A DNA stretch of 64,000 bases from Panagrolaimus kolymaensis (GCA_028622995.1 JAJQJQ010000002.1:3224001-3288000); one strand, 5' to 3'; shown: positions 13,301-31,078, numbered from the stretch's first letter. Notes: generated by a model not told the origin, from the letters alone. A program made the numbers and translations.

Positions 13301-15276
13301 GTCGAACATGATTTCGGAATTCAGGTTGTCTTGAAATCATTAAAGCAAAATAGCGAGTAGCGAAATCAATAACAGATTGTGGAGATGGAAAAGCTCTAAA
13401 AATAAGTTAATTATTTTGTTTTACTTTAAAGTCGTTAAATCGACATACTTCGATATAAATTCTTCAGCAAGTGCTTCAGGAAGTTGTTCAGACGATGAAG
13501 GAGCATCAAGTTGACCCCAACCGACTAACCGTTCGGTATATCTTTCAGGTGTAATACCAAATCCTTCAACAAAGACATGAATGCGTTCTCGAGAAACAGT
13601 ATCGAGTAGACTATTTCTTGCAAGCATTTTAAATTGTGGCAGGAATGTTTCAATGTCTTCGGCTCTATCAGGATTGTTGGCTTTTACAGTCGTTTCCCAA
13701 TTCGTCATATATGCCAAAAACCTTCCATAACAGCTTTGAAATAAATAAGAAAAGTCCGAGATTTCTTCATTGCTTCCAGCATCACCAACCCTAAAAAAGA
13801 AGCTTATATAATACACATTTAATAACAAGATGCTTACGTAAAAAGATCTTTAGACGTGATTGGCCGTAATGGTTGAACTTCAGGGTTTCCCTCAAAATAA
13901 TCAAGCATTCGTCGGAAAAGAGCTTGAAGTTTACGACGTCGACCATTCAAAACAGCCCACTAAAAACACGAGATTAAAACATAAGCAAAGATGGATAAAA
14001 ACATACTTTTTCATCATAACAATAAATTCGCCACAAATCAGACACAGTAAAATATTCATTAATTTGTTCTTTGCGGTAAAATGCCATGAATGGAACCTCA
14101 AAAGCTTGTGATCGAATATAACCAACAATTTCAGTAAGCTTTTCACAAAATTCATTAGATTGAGGATCACAGTATTTTCTTTTACCACTATCAACTTCAT
14201 TATATTGTGGCTGTCTTGAAATAGTTGTTTTAGAGAAAGCATGACGTTGCAACCATCTTGCTTCATCTTTGTATTCATCTTCGCTAGATTCAAAAACAGG
14301 TGCCCGTCGAGTCATAAATCTTTCTGGTTTATCTTCACGAACAATCAACTTGTCTTCTTCATTTAATCGAGCCTTTTCTAAATCGTTTGGATCAAGTTCT
14401 TGCAATAATTGAGTTGTTCGTGATTTTCTTGGTCCACGAGGTGCTCCTTCTTCATCATAATCAAATTCTTAAAAACAATAAAGGTTAACATCATAAAAAG
14501 ACATGGTAAATACTAACCATCTTCACCATCATCGTCGAAAAATTCATTGATATTGAAATCGTCAACACCGAAGACGTCTCGAACTTCACGAAGAGTATCC
14601 TCGTCAAGTTCATCATATCGTCTTACTTTACCGCGTCTTCCATGATCGCTAACAATAAATTGGCCGGAAGCGTCAGATTCAGCACCCGATTCAATACCAC
14701 GATCATCATGAACGATTCCATCATCTTCATCAGAATATCCACCAATATCATCATCATGATGTCGACGCTAAAATATACTGTCATTAAAAGTAAAAATAAA
14801 TAAAAATACTAACTTTATTGTACAAGTCACGTTGGATTTTTTCACGTTCCAATTCTTCATTTTCTTCTTCATCGTCACTAATTCGAACACGACCTCCGAC
14901 ATCAATACCGATGTTTTCATTAATGACGGCTAAATCTTCATCAGAAAGTTCATTGTCAGAGCTACCATGAGATGATTTCTAAAAAATACAATAAACCAAT
15001 AATTTAGCTGATTATAATATAAAAACTAACATCATCGTCTTCGTTCTCTTCATTTTCATCATCATCATTATCAACGACAAAACCTTTCATTTCGTCTTTG
15101 AGCCGAGCTTCTTCTTCAGCCTCGTCTTCATCTTCTTCTTCGTCGGAACTGACAATTCTGTTCTTTCTTTTCTTCTTCTTTTCATCAACCTTGCGTTTTT
15201 TAGCACGAGGTTGGTTGTCATCCGAACTAGAGCTTCCTGCATCAGATTCTTCGGCTAAATTATCAAGATAATCCAT
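10322..15276 (-). CDS. emb-5: Transcription elongation factor SPT6
   Basis: Histone chaperone and elongation factor that travels with RNA polymerase II. Eleven exons: 15031-15276, 14814-14978, 14518-14767, 14007-14467, 13838-13959, 13449-13790, 12903-13395, 12605-12856, 10845-12557, 10624-10790, 10322-10571; 1486 aa, close to the usual family length. In order: an acidic Asp/Glu-rich N-terminus with Lys-rich NLS ([17 protein letters not shown]), the Tex-like core, a YqgF-like domain, a helix-hairpin-helix ([15 protein letters not shown]), an S1 domain with the conserved Cys-rich insert [12 protein letters not shown], then SH2 domains ([25 protein letters not shown]). The tail is a short proline/arginine segment. 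A TTTTTTAG acceptor sits 5 nt before the ATG, suggesting SL trans-splicing. The kinase gene lies 600 bp upstream on the same strand, with no clear functional link. Confidence 0.96.
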
Positions 15277-15876
15277 CGAAGCTAAAAAAACAAATATAGT
15301 TTGATAAAGTGGGAAGAAAATTGAAGAGGAATTATAAAAAAGCGAACATCTCGAGCAAGAAAAATAGGTAAGAAATGAGGAAGATTTTAGTTAAAACCAT
15401 TGAAATGTCATATATCGAATAAATATATTCTGCAGCAAATAAAGAAAAACAACTATACTCGAACAAGAAAAATAGCGGAGAATAATAATATTTTAGTTTT
15501 GGACGTTTGTTTGAAAAAAAAAGTGAAGATGAAGGAAAAAGTTTGTCAAACAAAAAAATATATTCAATGTTCACATTTTTTATTTCGTTGCAAAACAATG
15601 CGAACCATGGCTGCTCCATTTTTTATGGCTTTTTATTCGAAAACGTTGCGACAAGAATTGGTCGACGAAGAAAGAAAAAAAATGTGATGATTTTCAGTAA
15701 CTTTTTTATAAAAATGTTTTAAATTTTCCCTCTATCATTTATTTCTTTTTACTTTATTAATAACCTTGCTTCATTATCATCCCTCAAAACTTCGTCCTCC
15801 ATTCTTTGAAAAAACAACGTTGTCTTTATTTATTAATTATATTTCAACATAAAAAATTTAATATACTTTGATGACT
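15277..15876. other. Intergenic region between the kinase 3' end and SPT6
   Basis: 600 bp of AT-rich DNA. It should contain the SPT6 promoter and the kinase polyadenylation region. Overlapping open frames at 15332-15722 on both strands translate to low-complexity sequence and are not supported as genes. Confidence 0.4.
15280..15288 (-). promoter_or_regulatory. Candidate SL trans-splice acceptor of SPT6
   Basis: On the minus strand a TTTTTTTAG tract ends 5 nt before the SPT6 ATG with no donor-linked upstream exon. This is the usual look of a nematode trans-splice site. Confidence 0.55.
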
Positions 15877-17061
15877 TTAAGCGACTTCCCAATTATGATA
15901 AATCATTGAATTATGGTGATCATAAACAATCCAATTTCCATCTGCTGTTAGAGTTGATAACCATTCACTAATACAGCATTCCATATATCCCCCACGCATT
16001 TCTTCATTCTTTTGAATTAAGCTATCAATAAGTTGGCGAGCAGGAAATGAGATTTTGTTGATTGGATATTTCACAGGATAAATTATCTTTTCCCAAGGTT
16101 CCTAAATATTAATGATTTGTATAGCTTTATATAATAGTTAAATCTTACATGAGGCCAATTTCCAGCAATCATAGTGTATAGAGCAATTCCACAAGCAAAC
16201 CAATCAGCTGCAAAAGGTTCATAAGGATAATGATCAACAAGTTGAGGTGCAGAATATGGACGAGTTCCACAGTATGAATTACTTTTTTGAGATTTCGAAG
16301 CTTCGCGTGCAAACCCAAAATCTGCCAATTTGAGAGTTCGAAAAGAATCAAGAAGGATATTTTCAAGTTTGATGTCACGATGAGCCTAAAATTTCACATA
16401 CTAATTTGTTCCTTTTTACATTTTATTTGAACTTACTATTGAAAGAGCAGTATGAAGATAATGAACAGCCTAAAAAATTATTTATGTTCTTTATCTTTAC
16501 TTTTATAATAGATTTACCTCGATCAATTGGCGGAATAACCGTGCTGATTCTTTTTCTAAAAAAATGCGTTTATTGTTATTACAGTATACTTTTTATTTAC
16601 CTACTAATCCATTGTAGTCCAAAACATACTTAAGTAAAGTTCCACCATCACAAAATTCTGAGATTATGACCACTTTTGTAGGATGAGGTTGAATAACATG
16701 TAAACAGCGAATGATGTGTGGATGATTAACCTTTTTAGTTATTTCAAGTTCACGAGGTAGAAATTTTTCAACTAAGCTTGCTGGAATTGACTTTTTATCA
16801 ATGATTTTGATAGCAACATAGCGACCAAACCTAAAATTGTTTGCTTTTATGAGATTCATAGATAAAAAAAACTTACACTAAAGAATAACATTTATGAACA
16901 GTTGAATGACCAGTAACAGCAACAAGTTCAGTATGCGGTGCTAATTGATAACTATAGCTAGCAAAATTCGAAGCAGAATTAAATGATGAAGTTGCCCATA
17001 ATCGTGGAGTTTCGATTGCTTCCTTTTGCATGTCACCACCACCAGCACATTGATCCTTCAT
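15877..17061 (-). CDS. Testis-specific serine/threonine kinase-like protein (TSSK-like)
   Basis: Small protein kinase of the CAMK/TSSK type; a role in sperm is suggested by the family only. Exons on minus: 16877-17061, 16601-16830, 16518-16555, 16437-16469, 16149-16385, 15877-16101; 315 aa. Two exons are only 38 and 33 nt. Key residues are present: Lys70 (YVAIKIIDKK), the catalytic loop HRDIKLEN with Asp166, and DFGFAR with Asp184. Two deviations: the ATP-binding glycine loop is degenerate (AVTGHSTVHKCYSLV instead of GxGxxG), and the APE motif reads SAPQ. The C-lobe has ADWFACGIALYTMIAG and is followed by about 60 residues with no recognised domain. Activity is plausible because the catalytic Lys and both Asp residues are kept. 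It is divergent from the UBXN7 homologue, 241 bp between ATGs. Confidence 0.88.
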
Positions 17062-17302
17062 CAGAGTAGTCGTTGTTTTTTCAAGAATGAATGAAGATAA
17101 GTGCTTTAAAAACTTTCCACATTATTCTTTTGCTTTTATGCATTCTTTAAATGTATGCAAATTTAGGTTTTTTTCTCAATGTTAATTCTTACGATTTTTA
17201 TTTTACTTTGAATATTTGGCTTACTCACTTTCGAGTATTTATTTCATCGCGTATTTGCCACAAATTTTTAATTAAATAATTTTTTAAGAGTAACCCATAA
17301 AC

Positions 17303-19343
17303 ATGGACGATCTTTTAACTAACTTTAAAACAATTACTGGTTGGTTTTTGTGATAATCTTGTTTATCTCTATATTATCATTATTTAGGATGTTCTAGTGA
17401 TGATGAAGCTCAAAAGTTTCTACTGATGTATAACAACAATTTAAATCGTGCCATTGACCGCTATTTTAATCAAACAAATAGAGCAGCTAAAAATGTTGCT
17501 TCATCATCTGGTTCATCAACTAAAAATAATGAAGTCGAAATAATTGAGCCAATGGATACTAATGAACCTGGTCCATCAAGACGGCTAAGGCCTTTAAGAA
17601 GAACACATGACAATGCATCACGCCATATTCAACCCGCTCCACGTATTCCGTAGTTAATATCACTTATTTATCTTTTATTTAAATTCTTATTATTTTAGTG
17701 GTGCCAATATTGTTGATGATGAAGGTGTTCGTCGACCAATGGCACCCGTAACGGGGCAACTTGTTAATGAAAGTTTTCAACAATCTTGGAGTTCGTAAAA
17801 TAAAATCTTTACCTTATTTTTTTTATTACATTTTTTCTTCTTCAGGAGCAGGTGCTTCACGCCCTTCAAATGGAATTTTTCAAGCTACTACCGATTTTCG
17901 TACTCTTGCACGACAACAAGAACAACGCCTCCTTCAACATCGAATTAATGGTGGACCTCCTAATGGTGTTGAAAGAAAACCCACAAGTCTTCAAACCCTT
18001 TTTCAACCTCCCGCAGAACTTTTGCATATGGGTACATGGGAAACAGCTCGCTTCCGAGCTAATCAAGAAAAGCGATGGTTGTTGGTTAACTTACAAAATA
18101 ATTCCGAATTTGCATGTGCATGCTTAAATCGTGATATCTGGAGCACGGAGCCTGTGCAAGAACTCATTAAGAAAAATTTCATTTTTTGGCAAGTTGCTGA
18201 TGATTCTTCAGATTGTAAACGGGTATCAGCTTATTATAATGTTACAACATTTCCTACTGTATTAATTATCGATCCTCGGACTGGTGAATCTATTAAAAAC
18301 TTAACACGTCTGAAAGACCCTGTTACTTTCCTTGAAGAATGTAAGTCATTAATGATTTTTTTATAGCAATGAATATTATCTATCGCAAATAAATAATATC
18401 AATGAGCTAAATTCCATAAGTTGATTATTGTTCCTTCGAGGGTTCAATGGTTTCTTCCCGAAGAATAAAAAAAAAGATGTTTTCTTTTCGAGAGCGAAAA
18501 AAAGCCAAAATGAATGATGAAAACTTCACTTTTTTCTTCCATTTACTTTCTGTCGAACGTTTCGGGTTTTATTTTTCTGCAAAATACCATAGATTTATCA
18601 ATATACTGCTTTTGTAAATTAATTTTGGGCTAATTCTATTTAGTCCTTTTTACTTGTTTTTCTTCAATGCGAGAATTTATAGCGTATCTTATAATCTTTA
18701 CGTGATCACATTTATCTTTTACTAAACTTTTTTTTTTCAGTAATGGAGTTTTTGGAACGTTATCCAGATTTTGAAACTTTTGATCGAAACAATATTCAAG
18801 CCTTATGTCAATCTGGACCGTCAGAAGATGTTATCATTATTGAAGAAGCAGCTGACAATAGCTTAAAAAAGGTTGGAACCTCATTTCTGTCATTTTAAAC
18901 TTTATATTTTTTAGCGTGGAAACAAGCGCAAAGTTGATGCCGATGAAGATGATAATGGTACAAGTTCTAAGCGTTCTCGAATTTCAAATGGTTCTGATGT
19001 TATTATGGATGGAATTGATGAGTTATGTCATAATGGAACTAAATTAACAACAGTTGATCGTGAAGAGTGGCGAAATTATGTTCCTTCCGAAGATGCTAGA
19101 TCTCAAATAATTCAAATCATTTTATGTCTTCCAAACAATGATCGTGAGAAAATTGAAATTCCTGATAACACTCAACTTCGAGCTCTATTTGTTTTTCTCG
19201 ATGGTCGTGGATTCAACAGCCGTGATCAAGTTCTTGTGCTTTCTTATCCAAAACGGGAATATTTTTATGATCGTCATTCAATACAAACTTTGCGTGAACT
19301 TGATTTTAATCGACAAGAACTAATCCATGTTGATCGGAAATAA
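17303..19343 (+). CDS. UBXN7: UBX domain protein 7 homologue (UBXN7; p97/CDC-48 adaptor)
   Basis: Adaptor linking ubiquitylated substrates and cullin ligases to the p97/CDC-48 ATPase. Exons: 17303-17339, 17388-17649, 17699-17790, 17846-18340, 18741-18871, 18915-19343; 481 aa. The N-terminus is UBA-like (FKTITGCSSDDEAQKFLLMY; NNNLNRAIDRYFN). The middle is a thioredoxin-fold UAS domain (RWLLVNLQNNSEFACACLNR ... FIFWQVADDSSDCKRVSAYY ... TFPTVLIIDPRTGE). A basic, possibly nuclear-localising KRKVD/SSKRSR segment precedes a C-terminal UBX domain (RALFVFLDGRGFNSRDQVLV ... SYPKREYFYD). The 400-bp intron at 18341-18740 is long for this window. The exon 3 donor (GTTCGT) was chosen because only it keeps frame. 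The stop codon lies in the first copy of an 85-bp tandem repeat. Confidence 0.93.
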
Positions 19344-19555
19344 TTTAATACTGTTTCGTTATAAATTTACTTGTATTGTTCATTGAGATTTTAATTGGCA
19401 AGAATAAATTCATGGTGATTGGAAATAATTTAATACTGTTTCGTTATAAATTTACTTGTATTGTTCATTGAGATTTTAATTGGCAAGAATAAATTCATGG
19501 TGATTGGAAATAATTTAATACTGTTTCGTTATAAATTTACTTGTATTGTTCCTTG
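19336..19555 (+). repeat. 85-bp tandem repeat, about 2.6 copies, over the UBXN7 stop and 3' UTR
   Basis: Units begin at 19336, 19421 and 19506 with GGAAATAATTTAATACTG, exactly 85 bp apart, and are nearly identical. The first unit contains the last codons and TAA of UBXN7. Later copies repeat the stop and an AATAAA (in AGAATAAATTC). The third copy ends around 19555 and is followed by another AATAAA. A recent local duplication of the gene end is the simplest explanation. Confidence 0.9.
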
Positions 19556-19721
19556 AAAAATAAAGTTCTTGTTAATTGAATTGTTGATTTATCTTTTTCT
19601 TTGACTAAATATCATTTATCTTGCTTATTTTTTGAACTCTTAATCTTCTTTTTTTTTTGCAACATGGTAAAAATGGCTCAGAGTTTTTAATCCTTCGAGA
19701 TTCAATAGCTTCCTAATTTTC

Positions 19722-19928
19722 TTAAAGGACCCTGTTCATTTGATCTTTTTTTCAAACTCGCGTTTGATTATTCCCTCATGCCGCAATATTGCAGAGTCCG
19801 TAAAGTACAGTAATTTGACCGTAAAATTACTGTACATTACGGTACTTTACGGGCTTTGCAATATTGCGGCATGAGGGAATAATCAAACGCGAGTTTGAAA
19901 AAAAGATCAAATGAACAGGGTCCTTTAA
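19722..19928. mobile_element. 207-bp palindromic foldback element (MITE-like), TTAA-bounded
   Basis: A 72-bp arm (19722-19793) is, as read, a perfect reverse complement of 19857-19928. The 63-bp centre is itself partly palindromic (CCGTAAAGTAC / GTACTTTACGG; CAGTAATTT / AAATTACTG). Each end reads TTAA next to AGGACCC / GGGTCCT, so TTAA may be the target-site duplication. There is no coding capacity. The matching arms suggest recent insertion or active correction. It resembles the element at 31591-31789 in size and end structure, though not in internal sequence. Confidence 0.8.
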
Positions 19929-21994
19929 ACTTTTTTATCTTGATTGTTATATAACGTGACGTTTTAAAAAGCAAGTTCAATGAGACTTCATTATTGGCAC
20001 GTTTACAACAACTTATAAGAGTATAATTTTTATTACTGTTCCAGTTAAATGCATTGATTTCAATTATGAAGAAAGTGTTGGTAGCATTGAATTTGGACTT
20101 CATTGAATATGCAATCTCCTAAATGCATTCGTTATTTAATTTATACTTGACTTTGTCATTATAAAATATTCACTTTCATTTATTTTCTTCATTTTACTTT
20201 TTTTCTTTCATGCTTCTTCCATATAAAATTGGTTCGTTTATTTACCCTCCTCTTTCTTTGCTGCCAACAAAAAAATCTTTTCGGATATATCTTTTTACAA
20301 TTCACCAAAGCGGAAGTACTTTCTCGTCTTCTTCTTCTCCTTCATGGCTTCATCATCATCGTCTTATAGTCAACTATGGAATGAATTCATTCACACATGA
20401 CTGATGATAACTTTTTGTTTTCGAAAACAAAAACAATAAGGGCTTTGTTTGTTTATTAATTATTTAAATTTACTCACAAAAAAACGAATGGAGTATGAAC
20501 GGAGTATTTTGTAACTACAGTTTAAAGCATAAATTAAGCCACAAATTTTTTTGTTGTTGTTGAATAAAGCATTTTGGGTTTATGTTATTTTTATATAGCT
20601 ATGTACAGTATCTGTATGCCTACTTACATGTTTAGTGATAATATATTTTTTCTCTCTCTAATTTTATTGTCAGTAATTTAAAATAAATAAATAACGTTTG
20701 ATTTTCTGAGAGTATCATCGAAACTTGTTAAAAATTTATTTTTAACAAAAGTTTTAAGCACTTTGGGTTGATTTTAATTGTTTCATTAATTTACTCAGAT
20801 GTTTGCTAGTCTTAAACCTTAATTTTTTATTATTCAAAGCTACATGTTGTTGTGTCTTTTCCACTGTAGATTCCAAACTATTTTATTTCGCGCCATTTTT
20901 TCTTTGATTTGTTCTTTTATTAACCGGAAACACCCTAATTTTTAAACTTTTGTCCTCCTGAAACACCGTATTTTTTCAATTCCACTTTTATGTGTATATA
21001 AATTCATGAAAAGTCATGACCTTTTACGTGCAATTTTTCTTACTCCATGTTTTTCCAATCCTTTGACTGGATCATTAATAAACAAGTTGAAGAATAAAAT
21101 TAAATTAACACTTTTTTTATGACATTCCAAAATTGAGAGTGCCTGACTTATTAAATTGCATCATCAGTAATAAAGTTAGTTAGCGGGAGGTAATAAAAAA
21201 GGAAGTTGACCAAAATTTTTAAACATTACTTTCTACCACGATGTTGAATTACGTCACTCTATTGAGATTTTTTGGAGGTGGATATATCATATATGCATTT
21301 TTTATTTGTCGCATAAAAATTGCTTTTTTGTGTGTTTCTCTTTCTTTGCTAAACATTTATGAAAGAAAAAGTTTGGAAATGACAAATTTGTCTAATTTTT
21401 TTTGTCAGTTCTTTGACATCCGGATATTCCTCTTTTTTATTTTTCATAGTAATAAAGAATGTTTCATGGACTTTTCAATGTTGTTCAAAGAAGTTATTAT
21501 AAAACTTTTTCTTTGCTACTACTTTCCACACATTATTAAATGCATCCATTATGCCGGTTATTTGATGAATAAAGTAGCTTAAAAAATATGTCAATTATGC
21601 ATCATAAAATAATTTTAAAAACTCTGAACTTTGAAATACATTTTTTGAATTTCTTGGAAACATAGACTACGGTTTATGTTTGTTACTTTTAATGAATAAA
21701 TATAAACGTGATTACAAAATACCTTTATTAGTCTCGCTTGAAAAATAATGTAAACCTTTATTATGTGGTTGTTTAGCATTAATTTTTAGAATTTTTATTG
21801 CCCACATTTTTTTTATAATTAAAAAAACGCGTGAAATACTTTTGCTTGATGAAAGCATACATCATGTGATACGGTAATAATAAGAGTGTCTTCGCGTAAC
21901 AGTTTTTTATGTCTTTTTAAAGGTTTTACTCATTTTTGTAGATTATTTATATGCCCTTTAAAAGCTCTTACTTAAATATTTCTATTTTTTTAGA
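19929..21994. other. Intergenic region upstream of the chemoreceptor gene
   Basis: About 2 kb of AT-rich DNA. Open frames at 19837-20103, 20210-20404 and 21241-21582 are hydrophobic or low-complexity translations without splice context, so I do not call them genes. It should contain the promoter of the receptor at 21995. Confidence 0.45.
21985..21993 (+). promoter_or_regulatory. Candidate SL trans-splice acceptor of the chemoreceptor gene
   Basis: A T-tract ending in TTTTTTAG stops one base before the receptor ATG at 21995, leaving almost no 5' UTR. That arrangement is typical of trans-spliced nematode messages. Confidence 0.6.
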
Positions 21995-23114
21995 ATGGAA
22001 AAATATGATTTTGAATCATTATTAGCTGGCGCAAATGCAACAGGAGCTTATCGTCTTACGAGTGGATTTGATGTTATAATATTTCATACATTTATTCTTT
22101 CATTTGGAACTTTCAATCTTTGTTTAGCTTTACTTTTAACTTTTTGCTTTTGTTTAAATCGAACCTATCATCCAAATTTTTTAATAATATTTTTTAATTT
22201 CTTTTTTGCATTATTTTGTCAAGCTTTTTTTACTGGTGGATATTCATTTTGCATTTTTACAATAGATATTTTACAATATCCTATTATTTTATGGGTTACT
22301 ACTGTAGGGGGTATTTATGGATCAAATTTGCTTAGAATTACATATTTTATGTTTATTGTCGAAAGGGCTATAGCAACGCTAAAACATACTAGTTATGAAA
22401 AAGATAGAAATATTACTGTTGGAATTGTTTTAACAATTATTTCTGTAAGTTTAAATAAAAGCCCAGGATTTTTCAAAGCTGAAATTTTGGCAGTAAACTC
22501 AGGCTTTTACAATCATGTTTTCTTTATTGATTTGATTTGTTTTTCAGCATTTGGCCGATTCCTTTTTGGCTTATAACTATTTTTTCCTTGGTTTCAATAT
22601 GTTTGCTCAACTTGGAATTCTCTTCGCCTTTGATATTATTACACTTTGCAGTTTAATTTTTCTTATTTTTATTAATCGAAAGCTTCGCCGCATTAATGGT
22701 CGTTCCACCATTGCTTTATCACAGCGATATCAAGTATTTGAAAATATTCGAGCGCTTGCAATTGCATTACCAATAATTGTTGCTGGAATTTCTGTAAATA
22801 TTTTTGCCCTTATTGTTACTACTTTGCAATCAATGTATACTCCCATACAAGTTATGAGAACTCCATATTTTTATGTCGTTATTACACCATACGTAACTTT
22901 TGTGCTATTTTTAATAATCACAAAAGATAAAATAGCTCGAAGTAGAATTTTCAATATTTTAAAATGCGGCAAAAATGGAATTCGATATGATTCACATTCA
23001 ACCACCATTGCTTATAATCAAGCAACATCAGTTAAAAATGTCCTTGGTGAAGAGATGCTTCCTGTTGATGTACCTGATCGACATTTCAATAACCTTAAAA
23101 CTATGTGGAAATAA
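21995..23114 (+). CDS. Serpentine chemoreceptor, SRA/SRB/SRE type 7TM protein
   Basis: Predicted seven-transmembrane sensory receptor at the neuronal (probably ciliary) membrane. Exons: 21995-22444 and 22548-23114, joined in phase 0; 338 aa. Hydrophobic segments fill the protein, starting near residue 25. The TM3/loop pattern MFIVERAIATLKHTSYEKDR matches the ER-x-AT-x(n)-YE motif of the nematode Sra superfamily. RYQVFENIRAL in the third cytoplasmic loop matches the RYQ-x-x-EN motif seen in Sre/Srab-like receptors. Asparagine-linked sites near the N-terminus (NATG) fit an extracellular end. The subfamily is not certain. It stands alone, with no paralogue in the window, and is convergent with the MRP gene. 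Confidence 0.85.
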
Positions 23115-23430
23115 TTTTAGTTCGCAACTTTTTTTCGACACGTTTTTATGTTCGAGAAAATGTAATTATAGCTAATCAAAAGTGGCACAATACCGTTGTC
23201 AAACGATTTCAGAAAATAACATTTTTTGTGTTTGTTCTTTTCTCCAATGAATTATAGAATTTACGAGTTTTTTGTAAAATAATATAAAATTTTATTTGAC
23301 ATTAAAGAAAAAATTAACAAGTTGGTGAAGTTTCAGATAAGCAGCAAGCTACCGTTATAATACAATAGGGAGTAAAAAAGAGAATCTCACTTATAACAAC
23401 TCAAAACAACCTATTTTAAACTACATATTT
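23115..23430. other. Convergent 3' intergenic region
   Basis: 316 bp between the chemoreceptor stop and the MRP stop on opposite strands. It presumably holds both 3' UTRs. I see no gene or repeat. Confidence 0.4.
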
Positions 23431-29018
<5,588 letters not shown>

Positions 29019-30038
29019 TGGATTTTATTTATTTTTACAAAAGTTTTTTTGTAAAGCGTTTGGAAAGTTTTTTTTTCTAAAAATATTAACAACTTCAGTA
29101 ATGGTAAAAGAAGGGAATACGCTGAAAATAGGTTCTTTGTTCTGTCAATAAATTAACACGCGATTTATTCCCTATTTCGATTGTCTGTTGTTCCCAAAAC
29201 AAAATGTTATCATATACTTTTAAGCTCATTCTTTTACGGGAAGAGACAGGTAATACAAAGACAATCAACCCCTTTCAGAAAAAATAAGATACATCACCGC
29301 AGACGATCGATGAAGATGACGGAAATTTTTATAAGAAAATATCTATAAATCATTTTTAAACTACCAGCTTCTGGAAATTCTTAAATTATGGCAATATTCT
29401 TCTTTTCGAAAACAATGGATCCTTTTTATAACAAAATTATTCTCTAAACAACTGCTTTACTCTGTACATTTAGTTACAATTACACCAAAGCAGTAAAAGT
29501 TGTGTTTAGTTATTCAAAGCTAGAGTTGTCTATTGGAAAATTTTATTTTGAATTTACCTTATACCTTTCGGTTGCCAAATTTAAATGATATTTCAAAATG
29601 AAACATGAAAATTGTTTCTAAAAAAACTTCGAGAAAATTCTAAACGAGCCTATCTATGGCCAATTTTTCGGTCAAACTGAAGATGTTGCTTGCTTGTTGA
29701 TCGTTGTATGTTTGTTTAAGATAATTTTTGACATCCTTATCAAATCTTCTTTGCGCGAATGGTCTGGTCAGAAAAATTCTTTTGGTCAACAAAATTTTTT
29801 TATTGATTAAAAAACACTATTTTTAGGCCATATTTTTCTAATATTAAAACCTCTTTCAACATTTCCTCATCTTTAAAAAAAGGTCAACCAATTGACAAAG
29901 TAAAAGAAAAAAATGATAACAAATAAAAGCAATAGTGTTAGAAGTAGGCGATGTTCAAAAAGTATTCCTCAGCAGTAACTCATTGCATATTCAGTTACAG
30001 AATAAATCTTTGATGGGTCAAGCTAAAAATAAATTTCA
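29019..30038. other. Intergenic region upstream of MRP
   Basis: About 1 kb of AT-rich DNA between the MRP start and the 3' end of the first GNAT gene, both on the minus strand. No coding frame, RNA gene or repeat is visible. It probably contains the MRP promoter. Confidence 0.4.
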
Positions 30039-31078
30039 TTAATGACACGGATTATTTTTATGTGTAAAACAAACTTGAATAATTTTTTTTGTAAATTGTC
30101 CAAACATAGCATCGTGAACAGCAACTTTGCCATCAGCTAATTTGTAAAATAAATTTTTTGCTTCTTGATTCGTGGTTGAAGGGAATATCAAAATATTAGT
30201 GTATTGCTGCAAACTTGAAATGGATTTTAAAGTATCTTTTAATAAAGTTTCTGCAATGCACTTTGATTCAGCATAAAATGAGCCAATAGCGAGTTGGTTT
30301 TTGAAACCAACGCGAATATTACAAACTCCAATAATTTTTCCTTCAAAAGATAAAGCTATTTTGGAAAATGCATTTTTTGATTGAAGCATATTTCGAATAA
30401 ATCCATCCCTTCGAATTCCACCAGTGATTATAGTATCATATTTAATAAATTCTTCTAAATTAACATTTTCCAAAGCTACTGTTTTCATAGATGAATCAGA
30501 TTCTAGTCTACCAGGATCAATATCTTTTACGGCTGCTTCAAAATCAGCCACTTGCCAATCAGGATATTTATCAAATCCATATTTGCTTGCATATTTTTTA
30601 GTCATATTTGGAACTCCATTTAAACCCCAATTAATGTTTTCAAATCGAGGATCATAAAAAACTTTATCAAAAAGTGCTGAACCAAGACCAATTCCTCGAA
30701 ATTCTGGGGCAGTACAATACATTCCTAATGTAACCAAAGGATCCGAACCATCAATTGATTTATAATAAGCTGTTGCAACGCTTCCAACAGTTTTATTTGT
30801 ATCTTTTTCCACTGCTACGAGAAGGTTAAAATTCTCCTTTCCAAAACCATCATTCCATCGATCAAAATCTTCATCGGCTAAAAGCCAACCTTCACGTTCG
30901 CCTGTCTAAAAATAAACATTTATTATATTATAACTTTTTTTGATTCAAGATTCCGAAAAAAGAAGAGGAAAAAAAGTAATAATTTTGTGGAAGCAAATTG
31001 TTAACGAAAACTTACAAGCTGAACAACTTCTTTCCAGCGATTAAAATCAGCGTTTGGAATAAATTTAATATTTTCCAT
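30039..31078 (-). CDS. GNAT-family acetyltransferase, DUF1248/Acetyltransf_18 type, copy 1
   Basis: Predicted acetyl-CoA-dependent N-acetyltransferase of the YitH/HolE-like type; the substrate is unknown. Exons on minus: 31016-31078 (MENIKFIPNADFNRWKEVVQ...) and 30039-30905; 309 aa. The N-terminal GNAT fold has the WLLADEDFDRWNDGFG region, beta-4 (VTLGMYCTAPEFR) and the acetyl-CoA-binding loop RGIGLGSALF (R/Q-x-x-G-x-G). FENINWGLN and KYGFDKYPDWQ match the family. The C-terminal half (FIKYDTIITGGIRRDGFIRN) is the second domain. The second gene, at 34511-36084, shares this layout (GGIRRD, DPRF, GIGLG/KIGLG). It differs in intron count, so the duplication is not very recent. Confidence 0.88.

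Noticed and set aside
17426..17653. Seemingly free-standing 75-codon gene
   Set aside because: It is exon 2 of the UBXN7 homologue, with proper GT/AG ends on both sides.
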